Shown: positions 22,710 through 35,329, counted from the first letter of the stretch. The stretch is 64,000 nt of DNA from Pyxicephalus adspersus (GCF_032062135.1 NC_092869.1:44727809-44791808); one strand, 5' to 3'. The notes: generated from the letters alone by a model not told the origin. Program-made: numbers and translations.

Positions 22710-23281
22710 GGATAGATGACAAGAGAATGGGGTAATACCCAATAGCCTTAATAACGATCAAGCCAGCATAACGTTCAAGCCCATTTCAAATCAAATGCAC
22801 TTTGCCCCATTAGTGGGGAAGGATTCAATCAGTCCACCAGCGCAGGGCTCTCAGGGAGAGACTTCCAACAAGCATCGAACCTGAATATTTTGAGAACTGA
22901 CAGGCACACAATAGTATGTTATTAGTTTTATGGGTTCCGTAATATTAGGTACCTGAAAGACTCAGGAAATTTTGTGGTGGAATTGAACTCCAAATTAGAT
23001 GTGTAGAAATCTCCAGATTTTCTATAAAGTTTTGGGGAAATAAAAACTTGCAACTTTGCACACCTCGTCATATGACTATAGAACTATGGATGGCAACTCA
23101 ATGTTTCCAGTAATAGGATTGTGAACAGTTTGAAGGATCTGGATATGAGGCATTAAATATAATATAGCAAAATCTAATTGGTAAAGCTCATTGGCCCTGG
23201 TTAGGGGGTTTTCATTGATTGGAGGCACTGTGGGTAGGGGAAGTAGTGGTAGAACCACTCCATACTAAAAGTCATTTAATT

Positions 23282-23434
23282 CACATGGAACAGCCAACAT
23301 ATTTCAGGGTATACGAGTCCCTCTCACTAAGGCTTTAGCAGAAACAAGGATTGCTTCTATACTCTTTGGTTGTTTGTAGCCTGATGAAGAACTTCTTTTA
23401 ACCCATGAAACGTGTTGGCTGTTGTGTTCCATGT
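23282..23434. repeat. Palindromic-core element, paired (divergent) copy
   Basis: The right half has CCTGATGAAG at 23380 and GAAACGTGTTGGCTG at 23407-23421. The left half is its decayed inverse, starting CACATGGAACAGCCAACA (23282-23299) against TGTTGGCTGTTGTGTTCCATG. The pair is divergent (head to head), as at three other loci. One base of the ACGCGT core is changed to ACGTGT. Confidence 0.6.
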
Positions 23435-23484
23435 CAATGTGTTTTTAAAATACATTTTTATTTCAGACTCTAAGGACCATTACC

Positions 23485-23760
23485 ATGGAGCTACCAATGC
23501 TTTCTTCACCTTGTGCACAGTACATTGATGTTAGTGATTTCCAAGTAGAATCAGCATTAAAAGAAATACACAAAAACTCATGTTTCCTAAATCCTAAGTG
23601 TGGTGTTTATAGCATTTTGGTTTTAGTAATTGCAGCTAAGTACCTTTTGAAAGCAGCTGGACGCAGAGCAGAGAGAACAGTGCACACCGAGCTTATTAAT
23701 ATTCTGTAAAACCACCGGCTTCAACTTACAAGGGCCGGAGATTGATAGCCACAAGCTAAA
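23485..23760. other. No recognised feature
   Basis: A 74-codon plus-strand frame (23485-23709) is open, but its product matches nothing I know. I do not support it as a gene. Confidence 0.3.
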
Positions 23761-24240
23761 TAGGTTCTTTAATTAAATTTCTCCAGAAAAATCATCTTGT
23801 TAATGTCTCCTTCTGCGAGATTGGGGAAAATTGCAGAGAAGAAAGGTAAGGTATGGATAGCAGTAAAGAGCAGCCGGGCTCTGCGGTGCGTCTGTCCGCA
23901 CAGGGGGACGGCGGCCTGATTGCCTTCATTACAAACACAGACTTGTTTATTATGCACAGTGAGGGAAAACATTTCATGTTTGGACTTTTCATGGAGCCGG
24001 TGCATTAAGAAAAACACAAAAATTGCTGAATATGTATTACACAAGATTCATCGATTTTGTGCATTTACTGTTCATTTCAATGGCTTGCTTCATGCATGAA
24101 GGTGCAAACACGCTACATGTCTGTTATGCAAAATGTGCTAAACCGCAGGACATGAGCGGGAACTAGCTCCAAAGCCGCATTATTTCCACACAATTTGCTG
24201 CAGGACAAGTGTGAACGGCCTAATAAACTGGAATGAGTGA
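23761..24240. other. Repeat-poor block, candidate conserved non-coding element
   Basis: Retained CpGs ('ggctctgcggtgcgtctgtc'), no repeat words, and overlapping meaningless frames on the minus strand. Suggestive only. Confidence 0.25.
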
Positions 24241-24820
24241 GATTGAGAGTTCTCTTTGCTGAACAATAAACAAATTGAAGATGGTTTTTGAGTCTTTTAC
24301 CTAATCAAGATTGCATCTTGTCTAAAAAATAAAGACCCTTGTTGCTCTTAATCTTGTTTTTCACAGAGAAAAAAGTGAAATAATTAAAATACCTATACAC
24401 AAATTACAATCATATACACAAACAAATAAATAAACACTAGTGTTATGGCCATAGTCTAGTATAAATGATACACCAAGTACTCATTTAATGTTATCTGCAG
24501 CAGTGAATATTAGATTTTAGCTGGGCAATATTAGCTACAGAGAATCCTAATAGTCACCTGATCACAAGCTTTACTGATATATTTGCACATTCTAATCTGT
24601 CTATGAAATAATGAGCCCATGTTTCCATCTCTATACAAAGCAGTGAGATGATTCTTGCCATGAATGTATAAATTTCTCCAAACACACAGGACAAATGCCG
24701 GCACTCTCTGTGTTTAGTTTGTTGTTTGTCACCGTTTGATGCCGTTGTGTGCTGAAATCATGAGAAGTGTTAAAGTTGACCAATGGGTCAATTTGATATT
24801 TTTAAAATTTCACACCAGAA
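24241..24820. other. No recognised feature
   Basis: AT-rich sequence with short low-complexity runs. No frame or repeat is supported. Confidence 0.45.
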
Positions 24821-24824
24821 TGCC

Positions 24825-25450
24825 ACAAATAAATTTGCTCTGACATTCTGCAGCAACATGAGGGAGAGCCGAACCCTATAAGTCATCACTTGGTGCCGAA
24901 ACCCGGATCTTCCAGTATGATCTTGAAACCAAACCACAGTCACTGGAAACACCTTCATCACCAAGAATCAAAAAACCCAAATTCCCAGCCATGTCATCGT
25001 GTTTTGTGACATGAAGGAGTCATGTTGGCAGAATGGGTTCCAGAAGACACAACAGTGACCCAACATTATTATAAGGAAGACAAAGCTGAGAGAAAGAGTC
25101 AGGAAAAGACGGCAGAAATGTGGGAAATGGTTTCATTCTTCATCAGGACAATGCTCCTTCTCACACAGCACTTTATGTGACCGACAAACACAATACTACG
25201 CAGGAACATCCTCCATATTCACCAGATTTGGCACCTTGGGACTTTTTTCTTTTACCTGAATTGTAATCAGTGAATAAAGGAACACGCTATGTGTCAATGG
25301 ATTCAGTAAAGAATAAAACATCAGAAACTGATCTGCTCCTCACCTTCCACCAGTGGAAAACAAGACGACATCGGTGCTTCATTGTGAATGGAGAGAATAT
25401 TAAAGGGGACAAACATTAGAATTGTCATAAAAATAAATACAAGTTATTAT
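24825..25450 (+). pseudogene. Mariner-family transposase relic
   Basis: Plus-strand translation near 25140-25260 reads HQDNAPSHTA then HPPYSPDLAPWDFFLLPEL, the two catalytic blocks of mariner (DD34D) transposases. Upstream, 'YDLETKPQSLEW' and 'WVPEDTTVTQHYYKED' fit the expected order. Downstream, 'NGENI-KGD' fits the C-terminal end. Between the second and third aspartates I count 30 residues instead of 34, and there are stops and frame shifts, so it cannot be functional. Terminal repeats are not resolved. Confidence 0.8.
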
Positions 25451-25459
25451 ATCAGTCTT

Positions 25460-26390
25460 GTTATTTCATACACAGACCTTGTATATAGGGGATCATACAA
25501 TGATCAGTTGATAATACTTACCTAAACATAAAAGTGTCTTTGGGTTGCCTGTGGACAAGCATGCAGAAAAAAAGTAAAAACAGTGAAAATGGGGCTAGCA
25601 GGAACACACGAAACAAAGTTTGGTGTGGTGCTCCTTTTTTTTACTGGAACATCAACACACTTAGACAGCTCAAAGCTTTACAGATGTACCGATATGAACC
25701 ACAGGTATGCTGAATTAAATAAAAGTGATGCATTTCTGCTTTTTTTCTGCATTCAGAATAAATGGGCTGCTTAATGCAATGAACATTAACATGTGCAAAT
25801 TGCACCTTAAACACGCACACTGGTGAGCCCAGCCCCTTATAGCGTGAGAAGCTGCAGCACCATCATCACTAAAGGTTTGTAAAGTTGTTGGTTCCTCCAC
25901 AGGTAACATAGAAATGCTTTTAAATACTTCTCCAGTTTTTCTCTTTCAGTTACTGACTGTCAGGCTACTTAAAGCTGCACCGATTTAATTTAAATAAGTG
26001 AATTTGCATCTATTTAGCGCTAATGCTTTCTGATGATAATACATCTCCTGGCTCCCTCATTAACCTTGTGTGTTTTTCTTAGATTCTCTCTCCGTCAGTC
26101 TTATTAATATTAACCCAAAGTGACTTCCTTCAAATGCTCAAATTCATCATTTCTTCACATGCCGACATTGGCGGAGCAAAGAATTTGCATAAAATAATAA
26201 AACAGAGAGCATAGATAAGCTGCAGATCCCATCCCTGGGCAGAAAAAAAACATGAAATTAATAAAGAAATTGTAGAAGGGTGACCGGCTATCTAACGTCA
26301 TCCGGATCTGCAAATCTGACCGGATCGCGGGGAAATGTCTGCTTAAAGGGCCCATCAGCTGCTAGTTTAAAGGAAAGTGTTTGAAACATT
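25460..26390. other. No recognised gene; weak conserved-element candidate at 25960-26360
   Basis: The right half has 'ttagcgctaatgctttctg', 'gacattggcggagc' and 'gaccggatcgcggggaaat', with retained CpGs and no repeat words. Frames at 25583-25774, 25715-25909 and 26155-26355 are not protein-like. Confidence 0.3.
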
Positions 26391-26394
26391 CATA

Positions 26395-26648
26395 GGGTTC
26401 TATTTATAAAAGTTTTTACTTAGGATTCACCCAACTTTGCCAAATTTGTCCTTTTTACTTATACAGTATATAGGAGAATCTTTACAAGGTTTATTATAAA
26501 TGATTCACACCCAAATTTTTTTCAAACTTGGCACATATTTTCACATTGGACCCATTTGGAGAATGTATGAATCATAAGTTACAGTTGATTCAACATTTTC
26601 TAAATTAAGTTTGGGTAAAAGTTGGGTGAAAATGTTTATTTATTGGGC
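26395..26648. mobile_element. Foldback MITE family F2, copy 1
   Basis: Left end GGGTTCTATTTATAAAAG, then 'attcacccaactttgcc'; right end 'gggtaaaagttgggtgaaaa', then 'atttattgggc'. The arms are imperfect inverses over about 45 bp. The 'gg.tctatttataaa' terminus is shared with 36634-36828 and 46899-47025. Confidence 0.5.
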
Positions 26649-26649
26649 A

Positions 26650-27239
26650 ACATGATTTTTGCAAAATTAGGTGAACCTTTATGGTGAAAACATTTATATT
26701 GGATCCCTTGAGTTTCTGTAAATGTTCTTCTATGTATGGAGCTTTTGTGAAGTTTAGGGGGTTTGATTGCAACATGCTGGAGCTATCAGCGACCACAAGG
26801 AGCATCTCACTCTAGATCACCACTGGATGGTAGCACTGCGGTGACCCTGATAGTTGGCTTTTGGGTATTCGCCTAGCTCTGCTCCTGATCTGTAGGGTAC
26901 AAGCCACAATTCCATGGATTGCTGGAGGATGAGGGGGCTACATGAAGGACAATCTCTCCAAACATAGCACAATGACTGCTGATTGGTGCTCAGTGTTTTT
27001 CACAATTTTTTCTCACCTCTCAGCTCGTTCTTCAGCAATCAGCATCTGCCCTGATGCATGGTGATTGGATGAAGACGATGGAGTTACCTCTGGGGGTATA
27101 AATCCTGGCGATATTCCTGACAAATATTAGAAATGAAGAAATGATTTGGATGAGTGATACAAAAATTCTTCAGAAAAAGAGAACAAATCCAGAGTCATGT
27201 GACCAATGACATGAGAACCCGCACAGACCAGGAAGATGT
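26650..27239. other. No recognised feature
   Basis: Ordinary sequence leading into the minisatellite. No coding or repeat assignment is supported. Confidence 0.4.
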
Positions 27240-28186
27240 CACTGATATGGTAAATGGATCATTACTGAAACATGGAAGATTGGTCGTCACTGAGATCAGG
27301 CACTGATATTATAGATGGGTCAATATATTAAGCAGACATTGATATGGTAGATAAGTCATCACTGGGATCAGGAACATATATGGTAGATGGGTCATCACAG
27401 TGATATGGTTGATGGGTCATAACTTGGATCGTCCACTGATATAGTAGATGGGTCATCTGATGGGATACTGATATGATAGATGGGTTATCTTTCAGAGCAA
27501 ACACTGATAAGGGTCAACACTGAGAGTAGACAATAATATAGTAGATGGGTCATTACAGTGATATAGTTGGTTTGTCATAATTTCCATCACCCATTGGTAT
27601 GGTAGATAGGTCATCATTGGGATCAGGAACATATATAGCAGATGGCTCATCACAGTGATATGGTTGATGGGTCAAAACATAAATCATCCAATGATAGGTT
27701 AGATGGGTCATGTGATGGGATACTGATATGATAGATTGGTTTTCAACAAGATTAAACACTGGCATTGGTCCCCACTAAGAGTAGACACTGATATGGTAGA
27801 GGGGTCATCACAGTGATATGGTTGATGGGCCACAAATTGGATCATCCACTGATATGGAAGATGAGTCAAGATGGGGATCAGACACTGATAATACGGTAGA
27901 TGGATCATCACATAGAACAAATATTGATGTAGCAGATAGGTCATTACTGAGAATAGACACTGAAATCAGACTTCGATGGAGTAGATGGGTCATCACTGAG
28001 AACAAACACCGACATGGTGGATGGGTCATCACTGGGAACAAACACCAACATGGGTCATCAATGACATTAGACACTAATTTAGTGGATGAGTCATTACTGA
28101 AAATAGACATTGGATGGGTCATCAGACTGATATAGTAGATGGGTCATCATGGAGATCAGACACTGATATAGTAGATGGGTTATCAA
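27240..28186. repeat. 36-bp minisatellite with 255-bp higher-order period
   Basis: The basic unit is about 36 bp, centred on 'gatatggtagatgggtcatc' and then a 'gggatcagacact'-type spacer; the two last copies before the gap are 36 bp apart. A higher-order period of 255 bp (about seven units) is shown by TGGGATACTGATATGATAGA at 27461 recurring at 27716, and by 'catcacagtgatatggttga' recurring near 27393 and 27648. Because 36 is divisible by three, stop-free frames run along both strands; these are not genes. Confidence 0.85.
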
Positions 28187-29147
28187 NNNNNNNNNNNNNN
28201 NNNNNNNNNNNNNNNNNNNNNNNNNNNNNNNNNNNNNNNNNNNNNNNNNNNNNNNNNNNNNNNNNNNNNNNNNNNNNNNNNNNNNNNNNNNNNNNNNNNN
28301 NNNNNNNNNNNNNNNNNNNNNNNNNNNNNNNNNNNNNNNNNNNNNNNNNNNNNNNNNNNNNNNNNNNNNNNNNNNNNNNNNNNNNNNNNNNNNNNNNNNN
28401 NNNNNNNNNNNNNNNNNNNNNNNNNNNNNNNNNNNNNNNNNNNNNNNNNNNNNNNNNNNNNNNNNNNNNNNNNNNNNNNNNNNNNNNNNNNNNNNNNNNN
28501 NNNNNNNNNNNNNNNNNNNNNNNNNNNNNNNNNNNNNNNNNNNNNNNNNNNNNNNNNNNNNNNNNNNNNNNNNNNNNNNNNNNNNNNNNNNNNNNNNNNN
28601 NNNNNNNNNNNNNNNNNNNNNNNNNNNNNNNNNNNNNNNNNNNNNNNNNNNNNNNNNNNNNNNNNNNNNNNNNNNNNNNNNNNNNNNNNNNNNNNNNNNN
28701 NNNNNNNNNNNNNNNNNNNNNNNNNNNNNNNNNNNNNNNNNNNNNNNNNNNNNNNNNNNNNNNNNNNNNNNNNNNNNNNNNNNNNNNNNNNNNNNNNNNN
28801 NNNNNNNNNNNNNNNNNNNNNNNNNNNNNNNNNNNNNNNNNNNNNNNNNNNNNNNNNNNNNNNNNNNNNNNNNNNNNNNNNNNNNNNNNNNNNNNNNNNN
28901 NNNNNNNNNNNNNNNNNNNNNNNNNNNNNNNNNNNNNNNNNNNNNNNNNNNNNNNNNNNNNNNNNNNNNNNNNNNNNNNNNNNNNNNNNNNNNNNNNNNN
29001 NNNNNNNNNNNNNNNNNNNNNNNNNNNNNNNNNNNNNNNNNNNNNNNNNNNNNNNNNNNNNNNNNNNNNNNNNNNNNNNNNNNNNNNNNNNNNNNNNNNN
29101 NNNNNNNNNNNNNNNNNNNNNNNNNNNNNNNNNNNNNNNNNNNNNNN
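28187..29147. other. Assembly gap (961 N)
   Basis: Unknown bases. The gap begins inside the 36-bp minisatellite, so it probably hides more of the array. Apparent open frames across it are artefacts of the N run. Confidence 0.95.
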
Positions 29148-30320
29148 GATGACCAATGTGATACCGCCGGACATGTGACCTGGGCTAGTCAATGTGTGGA
29201 CAGCATCCATCTGATAATGGGAGCCAATCAGATGCAGATTTTGCATAGGTGGGGAAAAAAATCTCCCAAATGGAGCTCCTAAAATAGCAATAAAAACCTG
29301 GCAGGGGCTTTTATCGTTCCCTACAGTTTCCTAACTTAGAAAGAAAGATTTGTTGGACATAGCTTTGAAACTAAAATGCCTTCTTCTATACCCCAGGCCG
29401 CCCGTTATCATTGCAGGAAGTTGAAGGGTGACACATCTGTTAAAGTGCCCCCGTCCTTGTCTGACGATCATGTGACATTGCCAATCTTTCAGCCAAGTTT
29501 CATTGGTTTGATGGAAGCCGTTGAAGTTTTGTTCTCAAGGTAAACAAACCGTTCCATGGCGGATCATCAATCAGCGGAATTGCAGCTCCTGACACGACAT
29601 CACAGCATTCCCCGGGCACCCCCAGCGTCCTATCCGGAGGAGCGCTACGGCGGGCGCCGAGCTGTCATTGTGTCACTCATTGTCATTCGTGTTCCTGAGC
29701 ACAGACAAATTGTCTGACTTTATTATCATGGCCTCCAGCTAGGAGATAGGAAATGTACTTTGCTGTCATCGCTTTATCTATGAACTTAATAAAAGAAATT
29801 TAACGCTTTCCCAGCTGCCAGCACCAAAAAAATTCCTTTCATCAATTTTGTGGTATTACCATGATAAGCTTTAAAGATGACCTGTCACCACTGGTTAACC
29901 ATGAGGACATTCAGTCTAACTCCATATAACCAGGCAGATCTGGAAGCTTCATATCTGTTCTCCTAATAATAATCTATAATCTCACCTGTCTGAGCCTGAC
30001 ATCTCAGCTTAAGGGTCGGGGGTCAGAGGTCACCTGGTGTCCTAAAATTCTTACATTGTCAGCTACTTGACCTCACACACTGGCCTAAAGGAGCAGGCTA
30101 CCCCAATGACACGCAAGCAAAAATCCCATTTTTTGTTCTTTTTTATTTAAAATGAGCATATTCACTAAACATAACTCCCTTTGTACACCTTTATGATTTA
30201 TTGTGCATTTACTGATGATTGGTCAACACGTGCCGAGAAGGTTGTTTTCATCAAAGGTGGTAACCCAAGAACTTTAAGAAGGAATGGTTTCCCGTGTGCC
30301 CAGCCTGGGAATTATAATGA
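29148..30320. other. No recognised gene; CpG-rich candidate conserved element at 29540-29760
   Basis: The part at 29540-29760 has dense CpGs ('gaggagcgctacggcgggcg') and 'ttgtctgactttattatc' without repeat words. The rest is ordinary. No splice-flanked frame is visible. Confidence 0.3.
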
Positions 30321-30326
30321 GTAGGT

Positions 30327-31546
30327 GAGTTTTTAGGGATAGAGTAAAGACATGTTTTTTTAGGGCACGGAGTAATTTTCATAAAACAATACACTTTATT
30401 TCAATCAAGAATATTCTAAAACTAGACAGAGATGACCTATGCTAGTCCTAGTGCTAACATAGGAAAACTAAGTTAGGTAACAGGTAAGCATACGGTACAA
30501 GTAGTTTTAGTCCTGTGAAGACAGCAATAGTTTTGTTTCCCACCCAACGCGTTTCGCCTAATAGGGCTTCCTTAGTATGAGTATGACAACTGTCCTCTAC
30601 AGAAAAGATTTCAGCAATACTACTCCCCAATAAGTCTCCCCAACAAACCCCTGAGGAAGCCTTATTAGGCGAAATGCGTTGGGTGGGAAACAAAACTATT
30701 GCTGTCTGAACAGGACTAAAACTACTTGTACCGTACGCTTACCTGTTACCTAGATTAGTTTTCCTACCGTGTTTCCCCGATGATAAGGCAGGGCCATCAA
30801 ATAAGACAGCCCCCCCTTTTTAGAGAAAAATGTAAAATAAGGCCCCCCCCGCAAATAACCCACCCACCGATACCTGCGCTTACCCGAATCGGGTGGTACG
30901 GTGGGTGACTCCGTGTGGTTCCTCCGTCTGCCTCCATGGCTGCGTGCCGCGCCTCGTCATGAAGAGGAAGTGACAGGACTGCAGTGCGCGTACGTGACTC
31001 CGCCCAAGCAAACACAGGCAGCTTCCCTCATCCCTCCCTAACGGAGACTGCAGGAGTTTGTTCACGGCCAGAACATCCAAAAGTGAGACACAGACAGGTT
31101 TCTTTTGCTGTGAGCAATACCACTTACTGTATATAAGCTTTAGAATGGGACATTAAATGGTACAGTATATGATGAATTACAATGGGACATTTAATGGTAC
31201 GGTATATTATTGATTACAGTAGAAGGGGACAATGAATGGATCAGATTAATCAGAAGGGGACAATGATTGGCACAGATTGATCAGAAGTGGACATGAATGG
31301 TACATGAACAATAACTGTGTACTGTAGTCTTCTTCATGGGTAAATAAGGCATCCCCCTGAAAATAAGCCCTAGAGCATATTTTGGCCTTCCAAAAAAAAT
31401 AAGACAGTGTCTTATCATCGGGGAAACAGGGTATGTTAGCACTAGGACTAGGTCACCTCTATCTAGTTTTAGAATATTTTTGGTTGAAATAAAGTTTCTT
31501 GTTTTATGAAAAAAAAAGCCCGTCTTTCCTCTATCCCTAAAAACTC
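30327..31546. repeat. Large palindrome of the palindromic-core family, interrupted by a MITE
   Basis: The left arm (about 30327-30574) and right arm (about 30650-31546, minus a 667-bp insertion) are inverted copies of roughly 230-250 bp. Shared words include 'gagtttttagggatagag' against 'ctctatccctaaaaactc', and 'ttttagtcctgtgaa' near both cores. Cores are at 30546-30574 (-) and 30650-30680 (+), diverging from a ~75-bp centre. AATAAA occurs in both sense directions (TTTATT 30395-30400; AATAAA 31488-31493). Confidence 0.85.
30767..31431. mobile_element. TA-flanked MITE (665 bp) nested in the palindrome
   Basis: Terminal inverted repeats CCGTGTTTCCCCGATGATAA and TTATCATCGGGGAAACAGGG differ at one base. 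TA flanks both sides (30765-30766 and 31432-31433). The other palindrome arm carries the uninterrupted sequence with a single TA, so it serves as an internal empty site. The TA target points to the Tc1/mariner superfamily. There is no transposase; minus-strand frames at 30797-31080 are not protein-like. Subterminal 'aataag' words recur at both ends. Confidence 0.85.
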
Positions 31547-31549
31547 AAC

Positions 31550-32450
31550 ACATGTGCCGCTTTCCCAAACATTTTCCATGGTGCTAAGTGTCGCATTGCC
31601 CACACTGAAAAATAGTAACATGTGACTACCATCATCTCCCCAGCAATCTCTGATTTCATTGGCCAATGTAACCCCCAAAAATGCTGATTGGTAAAAATAC
31701 AATACACTGAGCACCAATGGACCCAAAGGAAAGGGAAAGGTGCAAACTCGGCCTTGAAGAACATTCTTTGATCAATAAATCACACTCATGGTCTCCCAAC
31801 TACCAAATATGTATCGGATTTTCTAACAGGACCCAATTAGGAAGAGAAAGAGCTTGGATGTGGAGTGTGAGGTCAAGCAGTTGACAGAGCAGCTATTGTG
31901 GGAATTTATGTGAGCCCCCAAACCCCTGAGCCTAAAGTGATTGTGCCACTGATAGGTAGAAGGTAAAAGCACCCAGAGGTGCACATATGTGTAGTGCCTT
32001 TCATTCCCTCTGCTCCACCAGGACACTTAATGCCCCCTCCAGCCCCTCATATATTCCTATTGGCCCATTGGCTGCCATACAGACCAAAGAGTCCATCCAT
32101 ATGAGTATAGTAGGACATATTAGGCTTTAGGACTGCGATGAAGTGCCAAATCTCTGCCCACGCAGGATGTCCTGGCATTTTGGTGAAGCCGGGAGGGGCG
32201 TAGGGGATAGGGGTTCTACCATAGGTGCGTGCAGGCAGAATCCCTTTAAGTTCCCAGCTCACACAATACAAGTGAAGCTCATTTAGTTACATGTCCAATA
32301 TTAATAACGGCATTTCACGCGTGGCTGGTTTTTAATTTCCTAATATTTTGCTCCCTGAAGAATTCCATAAGAAAGATGTGTTAGGTAAAAAAAGAACGCC
32401 GGGTATTTCAGTGCTCTTTTCCTTCAATGATATAATGGAACTAAAACGTA
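31550..32450. other. No recognised feature
   Basis: Mixed sequence. Small minus-strand frames (31469-32271) have no motif and are not supported. Confidence 0.4.
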
Positions 32451-32452
32451 TG

Positions 32453-32710
32453 AAGAAAGAGGAGATGTAGCTCAGGGCAAGCATATCAGTCATGGGGAGC
32501 ACTGAGGAGGGTGAGGGGGGTATGAAGAGGGGCATCTATGGGGTACCAACAATGATACAATGTAACAAGTGCATATAAAGAAAGAGGAGATGTAATTTCA
32601 TATCATTCATATCAGTAACAAATGAATGATGGGGAGCAGTGAGGAGGGTGGGGGGTATGAGAATGGGCACCTCTGAGGATACCAATGACGATACAATGTA
32701 ACAGAAGCAG
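32453..32710. repeat. Tandem duplication, ~125-bp unit
   Basis: AAGAAAGAGGAGATGTA starts at 32453 and again at 32578. Each is followed by 'atatcagt', 'atggggagca.tgaggagggt', 'ggggggtatga' and 'gatacaatgtaaca'. Two diverged units; non-coding. Confidence 0.75.
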
Positions 32711-34405
32711 AAAAGGAGAGAAGATACAGACTGGCACCAGTATTCACCCAGAATTTGGTGGCCCCTGTATTGTGACTGAACTTTTCATGAATCACCCAAA
32801 TGCAGCCAGTTGGGTCCTGAAAATTGCTGGGTGGTGCACCCAGCTAAATGGTACCAGGGGTAACACTGGGCACCAACACCTTGCCAATGGCCAGTGAAAG
32901 TCACAGAGGCCAATTGTATGTGAGCAAAAGAAGAATGAGTTCATTCTGTATTCCAGGGGCAAAGGAGAGATGTGATATAACTCAGTCATTGAAGATCAGT
33001 TATTGGCAGTATATGCTGTACAGCTCAGTATTAACCACCATCAGCTCCTCTAGGCTCCAGAATTATATAAAATGAGTATCAAAGTCTTGCGTGGAGTTCT
33101 CCATCCAATAACACAGAAAGTTGTACCTTAAAAAATGCATTTTTTGGCCAATTTGAGTAAAGGTTAACATTTCTGGGGCCCCTTAGGTACCATTCTAATT
33201 GTTTATGAAATTCTAAAAATGGCACCTGGAGTTACAAAGAGAAGCAATATGGTGAAATGGGCAAAAAAACAAACAAACAAAAGCTATTGTTTACAGGAAT
33301 AGCTTCCTAATATATATATATATTTTTTTTTTATCAAGGATCCAAAATATAAGACTAGAAGTGCATCCATCATTTAATGAATCATTTTTTTCTAAGATAC
33401 ATTTCCTTTCTAGGAGGGTTGTTATGTTTTCTTTGTTTGCATTATTGAGTATTGGGAAGGGTTGGGTGGTTCGGCTCAATTCACCTATCTCACCATGATG
33501 TCCCTGGTATTCTATTGGTCCTATTCCGTAGAAGCCATGGTTTCCATTCTCTCTGCTGATGGCGACCATCCAGCTATAAAATGCTGTATGTAGTTTGGAT
33601 AAATGGCTCTATAATATTGCACTATAAAGGGAAACAATACAATATAGCCATTCATAAAATACAGCAATTTGTTTCTAGACACACATGAATGGTAATGGCC
33701 ATTGTAAAGGGTCAGTCCATGGAGATGGAGCGTTATTGGGGTAATTGACTCGTATAGGCACAATCCTCACTTCATATGAGGGGCCTCTGTAATATCCATA
33801 AACCAGAGAAGAGATAAAACACAAACATTAATAATGATGGTTATTGTAAAGGGTGAGAATAAATCTACAACAATCAGAGCTTCTCGTGTTATTGGTGCCA
33901 TAAATAGGAGATAACAAGTCCAGGCAGAGGAGAATCTTTGTGTAATGCCCATAGACCTTTCATCAAAGGCTTGAGAATAAACCACCATTAATATCAACAA
34001 CAGGATGAGTGGGGGATTTGTGAAATGGCTTTTGCTGGAGGATACATTTTTGTTATTTTGCCAATTTACAGTGCTGACCTTGTACGTTAATTGCAAAGCT
34101 TAAACTCTATGGGAACATATCCCAGGTTAGATTTTTGGTAAAAAGTTGGGAAAATGCATCTGGCCTTCTTTGTCCATGAAAAATGTGTTTTACTGATTAT
34201 AACCTATTTACAAAAATATGTTTCCTTTTTTTTTTTCACCTACGTAGGACATGTTCTTATGGGTCCCTCTGATCCATCCAGCAATTTTAGTGGCAATGTT
34301 ACATACAGACACTTTTTGAACCTAAAAAGTGTGCAGGGGCCACAAGGCTGTACACCTTAACCACCTTACATGGTATAAAAAAAAAATAAAAAAATTGGGG
34401 CGAAT
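32711..34405. other. No recognised feature
   Basis: Contains a short (TA)n plus T run at about 33309-33332, and otherwise ordinary sequence. Frames at 33291-33763 and 33767-34096 are not protein-like. Confidence 0.4.
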
Positions 34406-34409
34406 AGCT

Positions 34410-34930
34410 ACAAGCACCCCGATCCTGAGACGCTTATCCAGCCGACTGTGCACTGTGCACCCTGGGAGTATAACGCACCCTGTCTATTCTCTCACAGCAG
34501 CAAGGAGAATTAGAAATTAGTTGTCTAAGCAGCAATTTGCGGCATCCCCTGCTTCCCTTTACCATGCAGCCTGAGATGTATATTCTCAGCATCCCCAGCA
34601 CATACTCTGAGATTGTGCACAGCTGAAAGAGATTTTAGGGGCAGATTAGTCCCTGGCTTCCTCCTGCCCTGGCATTGGCTGCTGGGAATTTATAGTCACC
34701 TGTTGTAACGTTAGGTTAGCTGACCTTCTGCAGGTGTGTTTATTCTTGTGCTTGCAGATTGCATGCTGACCTTGTGAATGTGACTCCGACTTTGCTTTTT
34801 CTTTACCCTTGGATACCTCTTCCGGTGGACAGATTACCTGTGTATGACCTCCGGCTTTGTTTTTTGGACTCCGTTGTATTGCATTATCTGTGGGCTCCTG
34901 TCAGTCCTTCCCCAGATGCCCTCCTTTGGG
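34410..34930 (+). repeat. Dispersed repeat family R4, copy 1
   Basis: Shares with 48590-49073 the ordered words 'caccctgtctattctctcac', 'gcagcatcccc', 'gtgcagctgaa'-type, 'cttggatacct', 'gattacctgtg', 'atgacct' and 'gtgggctcctg'. The pyrimidine-rich 3' part looks like the terminal region of a retroelement, but I cannot place it. Frames at 34759-35110 are not supported. Confidence 0.6.
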
Positions 34931-35329
34931 CAGAGAAGTCCTGGGGGCAGCCATGTGCTGGGATGGCACAATGACCCCCCCGAAGCTGAGCTGGGGCTTG
35001 CTATAGGTAAGGAGTGCAGAGCTAGATTTGGGGACTGGCATCATGTGAGCCAGGGCCTTACACCTGCTATGCTTTCCCACTGCAATTTTGGGGACAATAT
35101 CATGTTTTAGGGCTTTGCAATTACCGGAAAAATCTTGCTTGTATTTGTGCAAATTTTTTGCAATATTAATTATTTTGGCCAATGTTTCAGTTTAGTTCCT
35201 AATTATTTACAGGGTATAGCCACCCAAATAATTTATTTCCCCATTTAGATAAATTCACGTTTCTATCCCCCCAATACCTCCACCTCTCCCCCTGTTTTTT
35301 AGTCCTGTGAAAACTTTGCAGATCGGCTT

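Noticed and set aside
28114..29246. Open frames of 325-374 codons on both strands
   Set aside because: They consist almost wholly of the N gap and of the 36-bp minisatellite, whose period is divisible by three.
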